Shown piece after piece: positions 1 through 7,964 of a stretch of DNA of 32,281 nucleotides; position 1 is the first letter of the stretch, and each line of letters opens with the position of its first letter. This DNA comes from Flavobacteriia bacterium (GTDB taxonomy: Bacteria; Bacteroidota; Bacteroidia; Flavobacteriales; Flavobacteriaceae): assembly GCA_024635575.1 (NCBI GenBank), contig JAGXIN010000019.1, forward strand, positions 1 to 32,281. Direction: 5' to 3'. Position numbers and translations under genes: made by a program. Below the pieces are notes generated by a model. The model searched no databases and was not told where the DNA came from. It saw nothing but the letters and a program-made list of their open reading frames with translations.

Positions 1-1524
1 GTAAAAATGTTGCCTTTTGACAACAAAAATGAATTTCAGGTAATTATTGACATGCCGGAAGGCACTACGCTGGAAAGAACAGCTGCAGTGACCAAAGAGA
101 TTGCGCAATATATTTCAACAACACCTGAGGTCATAAATTACCAAAACTATATTGGCACCTCCGCCCCTATTACGTTTAATGGTTTGGTTCGTCATTACGA
201 TATTCGAGGCGGCAGTAATATGGCCGACATTCAAGTGAATTTATTGCTAAAAGGAGATCGGGATTTACAAAGTCATGATATCGCAAAAAAAGCGCGTCCG
301 GAAATTAAAAAAATTGCCATGAAATATGGCGCTAATGTTAAATTGGTGGAAGTTCCGCCCGGACCTCCTGTATTATCAACAATTGTTGCAGAAGTTTACG
401 GTCCAAACTACCCGGATCAAATTAAAGTTGCCAAGCAGGTCAAGGAAATTTTGGGAAATACTGCAGATGTTGTAGATATTGACTGGATGGTTGAGGCTGC
501 TCAAACCGAGTACAGGCTTGAAATTGATAAGGAAAAAGCCATGCTTAATGGTATTGCACCTCAGCAAATTGTTGGAAATTTGACTTACCTTTTAAAAGAA
601 TACCCAGTTTCCTATTTATATGATGAAACTTCTTTTGATCAGGTCAACATTGTTATGGCTTTAAGCGATGCCGATAAAACCAGTTTACGGGATATCCAAA
701 ATATAAAAATCAAAGGAAATCGGGGCAATGTCATTCCAATAAGTGATTTGGTAAATGTGAGAAAAGATACTTTGCAAAAAACCATTTACAGAAAAGATCA
801 AAAACGCGTGGTTTATGTTACGGCTGATATGGCTGGCGGATTGGAAAGTCCGGTATATGCGATTTTAGGAATGAAAGAAAAATTACAAAAAATTGAATTG
901 CCAAAAGGATACAAACTGAAGGAACTTTACCTGGAACAACCTTCTGACGAAAGTGATTTTGCTGTTAAATGGGATGGTGAATGGCAAATCACCCTAGAAG
1001 TTTTTCAGGATTTAGGAACTGCATTCCTGATTGTAATTATCATCATTTATATGCTGATTGTTGGCTGGTTCCAAAACTTTAAAACACCATTGGTGATGAT
1101 GGCGGCAATACCGCTTTCTTTAATTGGTATTGTATTGGGCCACTGGTTATTGGGCGCTTTCTTTACCGCAACCTCATTTATTGGTATGATTGCTTTGGCG
1201 GGCGTCATGGTTCGAAATTCTGTATTGTTGATCGACTTTATTGAAATTCGGTTGAATGACGGAATTCCTTTAAAACAAGCCATTATTGATGCCGGTGCTG
1301 TAAGAACTACCCCGATTTTATTGACAACAGGAGCCGTGGTAATTGGCGCTTCCATCATTTTGTTTGACCCAATTTTTCAAGGACTGGCCATATCGTTAGT
1401 TGCCGGAGCAATCGTCTCTACCATGTTAACGCTCATTGTGGTTCCAATGCTTTACTATATGACAGAAAAAAAGAAATGGGAAAATAATTCCAATAACGAT
1501 AACCTAGAAGAAAAGGAATCATAA
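1..1524 (+). CDS. RND efflux transporter, inner-membrane permease, C-terminal half (5' end outside window)
   Basis: Open from base 1 in the same frame as the listed ORF (GTA AAA ATG...); porter-domain sequence then AcrB-type TM region (FLIVIIIIYMLIVGWFQNFKTPLVMMAAIPLSLIGIVLGHWLLG, FIGMIALAGVMVRNSVLLIDFIE). Confidence 0.9.
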   Translation, partial: VKMLPFDNKNEFQVIIDMPEGTTLERTAAVTKEIAQYISTTPEVINYQNYIGTSAPITFNGLVRHYDIRGGSNMADIQVNLLLKGDRDLQSHDIAKKARPEIKKIAMKYGANVKLVEVPPGPPVLSTIVAEVYGPNYPDQIKVAKQVKEILGNTADVVDIDWMVEAAQTEYRLEIDKEKAMLNGIAPQQIVGNLTYLLKEYPVSYLYDETSFDQVNIVMALSDADKTSLRDIQNIKIKGNRGNVIPISDLVNVRKDTLQKTIYRKDQKRVVYVTADMAGGLESPVYAILGMKEKLQKIELPKGYKLKELYLEQPSDESDFAVKWDGEWQITLEVFQDLGTAFLIVIIIIYMLIVGWFQNFKTPLVMMAAIPLSLIGIVLGHWLLGAFFTATSFIGMIALAGVMVRNSVLLIDFIEIRLNDGIPLKQAIIDAGAVRTTPILLTTGAVVIGASIILFDPIFQGLAISLVAGAIVSTMLTLIVVPMLYYMTEKKKWENNSNNDNLEEKES

Positions 1525-1577
1525 AATGAGCATAACGGACATGCGAGGCGCACTCCGATTAAAATATGCGAAACGAA

Positions 1578-1660
1578 GTTCGGCGACACTTAAGCAAAAC
1601 AATAAATAGTCGCCAAACAATGTTCGGCGACACTAAATCAAAATAATAAATAGTCGCCAA
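1578..1660. repeat. Two tandem copies (period about 44 bp) of GTTCGGCGACACT..A..AATAAATAGTCGCCAA, each with GGCGAC/GTCGCC inverted ends
   Basis: Read directly: gttcggcgacacttaagcaaaacaataaatagtcgccaa and gttcggcgacactaaatcaaaataataaatagtcgccaa. Confidence 0.85.
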
Positions 1661-1698
1661 TTACATATGACCATTAAAAAACAAAAAAATATCAATAT

Positions 1699-2004
1699 AT
1701 GAAATTACTTGTCATCACCGCAATTCATGAGTTTTCCAAAGAAATAAAACTCATGCTGAAAAAATCAAATATCAATATTTATTCCTATAAAGACGTTACC
1801 GGTTTTAGAGATTTATCGGAAGAGCAAATAGAAAGTAACTGGTTTGCGGGTGAAATGCATGAAAGCCAGTCTATTATTTTCTATGCTTTTGTGGCAGAAG
1901 AAAAATCAGATCAATTCTTTAATTTGGTAGATAAATTTAATGCAAAACAAAAAACACTATCAAAAGTTCATGCTGTGGTGTTAAATATTGAAAAATCCAT
2001 TTAA
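1699..2004 (+). CDS. Small PII-like / ferredoxin-like-fold protein downstream of RND efflux gene
   Basis: 101 aa, MKLLVITAIHEFSKEIKLMLKKSNINIYSYKDVTGF...; size, pattern and position resemble PII-like proteins accompanying heavy-metal RND systems. Confidence 0.5.
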   Translation: MKLLVITAIHEFSKEIKLMLKKSNINIYSYKDVTGFRDLSEEQIESNWFAGEMHESQSIIFYAFVAEEKSDQFFNLVDKFNAKQKTLSKVHAVVLNIEKSI

Positions 2005-2007
2005 ATG

Positions 2008-2131
2008 AGGGATTAGGGAATAGGAATTTAGGGAATAGGGATTAGGAATTAGGGAATAGGAATTAGGGAATAGGAAATTCCAGATACTTGATACTTGATA
2101 CCAGATACCAGATACCAGATACCAGATACTA
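2008..2131. repeat. Heptad-period tandem repeat tract (AGGGATT/AGGGAAT/AGGAATT then GATACTT/GATACCA)
   Basis: Parsed by eye into almost uninterrupted 7-bp words. Confidence 0.9.
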
Positions 2132-2158
2132 ATTTAAAAAATCAAAAAATAAACAAAA

Positions 2159-2344
2159 ATGAAAAACAGAATCGTAAGAGCTTTTGCAGGCACATTTATA
2201 TTAATCAGCATATTTCTCGCCATAAAACTGAATATAAACTGGTTGTGGGTTACTGCCTTTGTCGGTGCCAATTTATTACAATCGTCCATTACAAAATGGT
2301 GTCTTTTAGAAGTCATTTTAAGTAAATTGGGCGTGAAAGATTAA
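2159..2344 (+). CDS. YgaP-like small transmembrane protein (DUF2892 family)
   Basis: MKNRIVRAFAGTFILISIFLAIKLNINWLWVTAFVGANLLQSSITKWCLLEVILSKLGVKD; characteristic two-TM pattern with C-terminal WCxLExILxKLGVK. Confidence 0.8.
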   Translation: MKNRIVRAFAGTFILISIFLAIKLNINWLWVTAFVGANLLQSSITKWCLLEVILSKLGVKD

Positions 2345-2385
2345 TTAAAACAGAAAAATCCATAAAAAGATTTTAAATTAGCATC

Positions 2386-2802
2386 ATGCTTAATTTAGAA
2401 AATATATTGACAAATAATAACGTAAAACCAACGGCAATGCGCTTGTTGGTTTTACAATTTCTCTTAAATAAAAAATCGGCAACGAGTTTGACTGATGTCG
2501 AAAATTATTTTGACAAATCGGATAGAACAACCATATATAGAACCTTAAAAACTTTTGTTGAAAAGGGTATTTCCCACAAAATAGATGATGGTACCGGAAT
2601 TACCAAATACGCTTTGTGTGAAGAAAATTGCCATTGCGAAATTGACAACGATTTACACCTGCATTTTCATTGTACAAATTGTAATGAAACAATATGTGTT
2701 ACCGATTATAAAATTCCAAAAATAACCTTGTCTAGAGGCTATATTGCAGAGAATATTAACCTGGTGGTTAAAGGTATTTGTGATACGTGCAACAAAAATT
2801 AA
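2386..2802 (+). CDS. Fur-family transcriptional regulator
   Basis: DRTTIYRTLKTFVEKGI winged-helix segment, HLHFHCTNCNETIC and CDTC metal-binding motifs. Confidence 0.9.
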   Translation: MLNLENILTNNNVKPTAMRLLVLQFLLNKKSATSLTDVENYFDKSDRTTIYRTLKTFVEKGISHKIDDGTGITKYALCEENCHCEIDNDLHLHFHCTNCNETICVTDYKIPKITLSRGYIAENINLVVKGICDTCNKN

Positions 2803-2818
2803 TGCACTTCCGTTGCAT
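2802..2818. promoter_or_regulatory. Inverted repeat ATGCA-N7-TGCAT (also TGCAAC...GTTGCA at 2788-2817) between Fur-family gene and ATPase: candidate operator
   Basis: Inverted half-sites in the 52-bp gap upstream of the ATPase; a TANNTTTG-like element (TACTTTTG, 2831-2838) follows. Confidence 0.35.
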
Positions 2819-2854
2819 ACTTCAATTGATTACTTTTGAAACAAATTTAATATT

Positions 2855-4798
2855 ATGAGTGAAGATTGCAAAGAAGGTTCTGCCTGTGCTATAGATTTTA
2901 CCAAAGAAACCCAGAATCCTAAAAAATCATTCAGCCTTAATAAAGACTATGTAATTCCGGCAGTCGGATTTTTCTTTTTATTGTTGGGGATTGGCTTTGA
3001 TTTTTATGATCTTTCTTTTTATAAAGCACCTGTTCCTTTAATCTGGTTTGGAATTATTTATATCATTATTGGTGGTCCGGTACTCTTAAAAGCTGGAAAA
3101 TTAATTGTCAAAGGAGGTATTTATAACGAGTTCGTCTTAATGTCCGTTGCAACCCTTGGCGCATTTTTAATAGGGTCTTATGAAGAAGGTGTCGCCGTTA
3201 TGTTGTTTTATGTGGTTGGGGAATTATTTCAGGAAGCCGCAGTCAATAAAGCCAAAGGTTCTATTGAAGCCTTGTTAAAAGTACAGGTTGAAGAAGTTAT
3301 TGTGCTAGAGAATGGCCATGCTACGGTGAAACATCCAAGAGAAGTTGCAATCGGACAAATCATTCAAACCAAACCTGGGGAAAAAATTGCGTTGGATGGA
3401 GAATTGATTTCAAACAACGCTATTTTAAACACGGCTGCATTAACAGGTGAATCCACTCCAGACACAAAAATAAAAGGTGAAAAAGTGCTGGCTGGAATGG
3501 TAAATCTCACTAAAGTTATAGAAATAAAAGTAACCAGTAAATTTGAAGATACAAAACTCTCAAAAATATTAAAATTAGTACAGGAAGCTGTTGGCAGAAA
3601 AGCAAAAACGCAACTATTGGTTAGTCGTTTGGCAAAAATTTATACGCCCATTGTATTTTGGCTGGCGATTGGACTGGTTGTAATCCCCTATTTCTTTCTT
3701 GGTGATGCTTATATATTTCAAATGTGGTTTCAACGCGCCCTGATCTTTTTGGTAATCTCTTGTCCCTGTGCATTGGTAATTTCAATCCCATTGGGTTATT
3801 TTGGAGGCATTGGCGCGGCTTCACAACATGGCATCTTATTTAAAGGCTCCAACTTTATCGATTTATTGACCAAAGTTGATACCGTTGTTATGGATAAAAC
3901 AGGAACCTTAACCAAAGGTGTTTTTGAAGTGCAAGAACTCGTTGCCCAAAATTTCAACAAAGAATTATTGGTTGAATTAACGGCTGTTTTGGAAGCCAAT
4001 TCTACCCATCCCATTGCAGAAGCTATTGTAAAATACGCGAAAATTGATAAAAGCACCTTCAATTCAACCAATGTTGAAGAAATTTCAGGCTACGGGATGA
4101 AAGGAGAAGTTGGCGCGTATGAGGTTATAGCCGGAAACACAAAACTGTTGAAAAAATTTAATATTTCTTATGATGAAAAACTAGATTTAAATACAGAAAC
4201 CATTGTGGTTATTGCCATAAATAAAATGTTTGCAGGTTATATTACCATTGCCGATACGCTCAAAAATGACGCTAATCAGGCAATTACGGCATTGCATAAC
4301 ATTAAAAACATAAAAGAAGTTGTGATGCTTTCAGGTGATAAGCAAGCGGTTGTTGATAAAATCGCGAAACAATTAGGCATAGATAAAGCAATCGGTGAAT
4401 TGTTGCCGGAAGATAAAATAATAGAAGTCGAAAAATTAAAAGCTGCAGGAAGAACCATTGCTTTTGTTGGTGATGGGATAAATGATGCTCCTGTCATTGC
4501 AATTGCCGATGTTGGTATGGCCATGGGCGGATTGGGCAGTGATGCAGCCATTGAAACTGCTGATGTCGTAATACAAACAGACCAACCTTCAAAAATTGCA
4601 ACAGCCATTAAAATAAGCTATTCAACCAATAAAATTATATGGCAGAATATTGGTTTCGCACTGGGTATTAAAATATTGGTACTAATTTTAGGCGCATTAG
4701 GAATGGCAACATTATGGGAGGCTGTAATTGCCGATGTTGGTGTAGCACTGCTGGCTATTTTAAATGCGGTTCGGATTCAGAGAATGAAATGGAGTTGA
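2855..4798 (+). CDS. Heavy-metal-translocating P-type ATPase (P1B, Zn/Cd/Pb type), no N-terminal HMA domain
   Basis: SCPCALV, DKTGTLTKG, HPIAEAIVKYAK, GDGINDAP, terminal-TM ADVGVALLAILNAVR. Confidence 0.93.
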   Translation: MSEDCKEGSACAIDFTKETQNPKKSFSLNKDYVIPAVGFFFLLLGIGFDFYDLSFYKAPVPLIWFGIIYIIIGGPVLLKAGKLIVKGGIYNEFVLMSVATLGAFLIGSYEEGVAVMLFYVVGELFQEAAVNKAKGSIEALLKVQVEEVIVLENGHATVKHPREVAIGQIIQTKPGEKIALDGELISNNAILNTAALTGESTPDTKIKGEKVLAGMVNLTKVIEIKVTSKFEDTKLSKILKLVQEAVGRKAKTQLLVSRLAKIYTPIVFWLAIGLVVIPYFFLGDAYIFQMWFQRALIFLVISCPCALVISIPLGYFGGIGAASQHGILFKGSNFIDLLTKVDTVVMDKTGTLTKGVFEVQELVAQNFNKELLVELTAVLEANSTHPIAEAIVKYAKIDKSTFNSTNVEEISGYGMKGEVGAYEVIAGNTKLLKKFNISYDEKLDLNTETIVVIAINKMFAGYITIADTLKNDANQAITALHNIKNIKEVVMLSGDKQAVVDKIAKQLGIDKAIGELLPEDKIIEVEKLKAAGRTIAFVGDGINDAPVIAIADVGMAMGGLGSDAAIETADVVIQTDQPSKIATAIKISYSTNKIIWQNIGFALGIKILVLILGALGMATLWEAVIADVGVALLAILNAVRIQRMKWS

Positions 4799-4821
4799 TA
4801 AAAAATCAGCGAAGAATTTTA

Positions 4822-4917
4822 ATGTTTGTTGGCACCAATTCTCTACGAACTTTAATCACAAAATGGTGCTTATAGGAGGTCATTTTAGGTAAATTGGGCG
4901 TGAAGGATTCATTTTAA
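4822..4917 (+). pseudogene. 5'-truncated, nonsense-mutated second copy of the DUF2892 gene 3' end
   Basis: Translates FVGTNSLRTLITKWCL*EVILGKLGVKD, matching FVGANLLQSSITKWCLLEVILSKLGVKD (2258-2341) without indels over 84 nt (64/84 identical by hand count); in-frame TAG at 4873-4875. Confidence 0.85.
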
Positions 4918-4983
4918 TTTTGTAGTTTAGCCAACCAAATTTAGAACAAAATTAAAATACTTTTTAAAAATATAATTTCTTTT

Positions 4984-5274
4984 GTGTTGATTACAATTGT
5001 GCTGCTGCCTTTTGCAGTTCAGTTTAAACATTCATTTCAAGAACACGAACACGCTTTTTGTAAAGCGCAAAACAGCCTTCATTTTGACACCCATAAAATT
5101 GACTGTTCCATTTTTCATTTTAAAATAAACACGAATAAAATTGATTTTTCTTCAGAAATTCAAATTGCTAAAAAACTTGATAATGAAGAAAAAACACTTA
5201 CTGTTGAAACACAAATTTCTTCAGTCAAAATTCAATATAAATCTTCTAGGGCTCCTCCTTTTTTATTGATATAA
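4984..5274 (+). CDS. Small His/Cys-rich exported or membrane-anchored hypothetical protein upstream of TonB receptor
   Basis: GTG-start 96 aa ORF with hydrophobic N-terminus, HSFQEHEHAFC and HFDTHKIDC motifs, C-terminal SSRAPPFLLI. Confidence 0.6.
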   Translation: MLITIVLLPFAVQFKHSFQEHEHAFCKAQNSLHFDTHKIDCSIFHFKINTNKIDFSSEIQIAKKLDNEEKTLTVETQISSVKIQYKSSRAPPFLLI

Positions 5275-5399
5275 TATAGAATGATCATTATTTATCAATA
5301 AAAAAATCTCATATGAAATGAGCATCAAGAAACCTCAAGCTTAACTCCGAGGAAAAAATGCAAATTCCATCTGACCGTTAAAAAAATATTACCCTACAA

Positions 5400-7610
5400 A
5401 TGAAATTATATATATTTTTCTTATTCTCAATAGGATGCTCCTTATTTGCGCATTCTCAAAACAAAATATCCGGTAAAATTATGAATAGCCAAAATGAAGC
5501 CTTGACAGGCGTTGAAGTTTATATTGAAGAGCTTCAAAAAGGAACTTCAACAAACGACAACGGCTATTATGAATTGCCGAATTTACCCAATAATGCCATT
5601 AAAATTACAGTTGCTTACATTGGATATAAAACCCAGGTAAAAACTATTAGCTTATCAGCAAAAGAAACCACCATAAATTTCACCTTGGAAGAAGCTGTTT
5701 TTAAAATGGATGAGGTAATTGTTTCAACCGCATTTAATAAATTACAATCCCAAAACGTCATGAAGGTGGAACATGAAAGCATTAAATCCATGCAGCGAAA
5801 AGGAACCTCCACATTAATTGAAGGTCTCACAACCATTCCGGGAGTTTCGCAGGTTTCTACCGGAACATCTATAGGAAAACCTGTAATTCGCGGATTAAGC
5901 GGAAACCGCGTTTTGGTGTATTCACAAGGTATACGTGTTGAAAATCAACAATTTGGCAACGAGCACGGTTTGGGCTTAAACGATTCAGGTATAGAAAGCG
6001 TTGAAGTGATAAAAGGGCCGGCTTCCTTACTTTATGGTTCGGATGCTTTGGGCGGCGTTTTATATTTTAATCCTGAAAAATTTGCGGAAGCCAATACTTT
6101 TGTTGCCAATTTTGGTCAGAAATTATTTTCAAATACCTTAGGAAGCAGTTCTTCTTTAGGTTTAAAAACCTCCTCTGACAATTGGAAATTTTTGGTCAGA
6201 GGAAGTTACAATACCCATTCCGATTATCAAATTCCCAATAAAAAAAGGGTGACAAACACGCGCTATAACGAAACCGATTTTAAGATGGGAATTGGCTATA
6301 GCAACTCAAAAATCTCCAGTGTTTTCAGGTACAACTATAATAAATTGGATTTAGGAATTTTTGGAGAAAGCATCACTGAACAAACAACCAATAAAGAAAC
6401 TATATACCCAAAACAAGGTGTTTTTAATCACCTAATGAGTTTTAATCATATTTTGTTTTTTGAAAATTCGAAACTGGATGTAGATTTTGGCTATATCGCT
6501 AATGACAGAAGTGAGTTTGAAGACAGCAATATCGCGGTTTTACATATGAAGTTGAACACTTTTAATTACGATTCAAAATACCATCTGCCAAAAATTGGAA
6601 AATTGGAAGCCATCATTGGTATTCAGGGAATGCACCAAAACAATAAAAATTATGCGGAAGAATATTTAATTCCTGATGCCGTCACCAACGATTTTGGTTT
6701 TTTTGTGACTACCAATTATGAATGGAAAAATAATGTGATCCAAACAGGATTGCGTTTTGACAACAGAATCACTACAACAGATGCACATGGACTTTCAGGA
6801 GAAGAAGATTCGTTTGATGCCATTGACAAATCATATCATAGTTTTAATGCCTCCCTGGGATATAAAACCAGTTTAAATGACCATTTAATATTACGTTTAA
6901 ATGCCGCTTCAGGTTTTAGGGCACCAAATTTAGCGGAACTAACCTCAAACGGCGTTCATGAAGGAACCAACAGGTATGAAATAGGAAACAGCGATTTAAA
7001 AACAGAACAAAACATTCAAACTGATTTAAATTTAGAATACAACACATCACACTTTGAATTTTTTGTGAATGGTTTTTACAACCATGTGAACAATTTTATT
7101 TATACCTCGCCAACTGGTGAATCACTTGCAAATAATGATGTTTTTAAATATATTCAAAATAACGCAAAATTATATGGCGGTGAAATTGGCGTGCATTTTC
7201 ACCCGCATCCTATAGATTGGCTGCATTTAGAGAGCAGTTTTGAAACCGTTACCGGAGAAAAACAAAATGGAGATTATTTGCCCTTAATTCCTGCCAACAA
7301 TTGGAACAATACCCTAAGATCTGAATTTGACATCAAAAACTGGCTTTCAGACGGCTTTGCCTCCTTAAATGTTTCGAGCACCTTCAAACAAAATAATGTC
7401 AGCGGATTTGAAACGGCTTCTGAAGGTTATTCCTTAGTAAATATTGGTTTTGGAGGAACCGTTAAATTTGGAAAAACGTTTTTTGATATTACTTTAAATG
7501 GCAACAATTTATTTAATGAAAGTTATATTGCGCACCTTTCGCGTTTAAAAGCAGACGGCATTCAAAATATTGGGAGAAATATCATAATGGGCGTAAAATT
7601 TAATTTATAA
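5400..7610 (+). CDS. TonB-dependent receptor with N-terminal carboxypeptidase-regulatory-like domain
   Basis: Signal peptide, ISGKIMNSQNEALTGVEVYIEELQKGTSTNDNGYYELPNLP domain, plug region IPGVSQVSTGTSIGKPVIRGLSGNRVLVYSQGIRVENQQFG...VEVIKGPASLLYGSDALGGV, aromatic-rich C-terminal beta strand. Confidence 0.95.
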   Translation: MKLYIFFLFSIGCSLFAHSQNKISGKIMNSQNEALTGVEVYIEELQKGTSTNDNGYYELPNLPNNAIKITVAYIGYKTQVKTISLSAKETTINFTLEEAVFKMDEVIVSTAFNKLQSQNVMKVEHESIKSMQRKGTSTLIEGLTTIPGVSQVSTGTSIGKPVIRGLSGNRVLVYSQGIRVENQQFGNEHGLGLNDSGIESVEVIKGPASLLYGSDALGGVLYFNPEKFAEANTFVANFGQKLFSNTLGSSSSLGLKTSSDNWKFLVRGSYNTHSDYQIPNKKRVTNTRYNETDFKMGIGYSNSKISSVFRYNYNKLDLGIFGESITEQTTNKETIYPKQGVFNHLMSFNHILFFENSKLDVDFGYIANDRSEFEDSNIAVLHMKLNTFNYDSKYHLPKIGKLEAIIGIQGMHQNNKNYAEEYLIPDAVTNDFGFFVTTNYEWKNNVIQTGLRFDNRITTTDAHGLSGEEDSFDAIDKSYHSFNASLGYKTSLNDHLILRLNAASGFRAPNLAELTSNGVHEGTNRYEIGNSDLKTEQNIQTDLNLEYNTSHFEFFVNGFYNHVNNFIYTSPTGESLANNDVFKYIQNNAKLYGGEIGVHFHPHPIDWLHLESSFETVTGEKQNGDYLPLIPANNWNNTLRSEFDIKNWLSDGFASLNVSSTFKQNNVSGFETASEGYSLVNIGFGGTVKFGKTFFDITLNGNNLFNESYIAHLSRLKADGIQNIGRNIIMGVKFNL

Positions 7611-7964
7611 TTTACTAAAACCAAACATTTTAGACCTTTTAAACGCTTCTGTAAAAAGTTAAATGATGCAACAATATTTTTTATTTCATTGTTTTAAAAT
7701 TGGTTTTTGAACTATTTTTTTTTACATAATTAAATTATTAAGTAATTATCATTCATTTTATTACACAATTCGTAAAAATTAAACAATAGTAAAACGACTT
7801 CTTTTACCTGTTTAATTCATGATATTTATCTTTTTCATTACCAATCTTTAAAAACTATCTAAAAACTTTGAATTAAACATAAATCGTCTTAAAAGTTTAA
7901 ATATCAGGCATTAAAACTTATTTTATTTGTAACTTTAAGTTCAGAAACTGTAAATTCTTTTAAA

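Noticed and set aside
2095-2325. 76-aa plus-strand ORF MIPDTRYQIPDTNLKN...
   Set aside because: Starts inside the heptad repeat and overlaps the DUF2892 gene in another frame; translation of repeat sequence only.
3621-4608. Minus-strand ORFs (3621-3824, 3796-4071, 4276-4608) inside the ATPase gene
   Set aside because: Antisense shadow ORFs over a strongly supported coding sequence, no recognisable domain.
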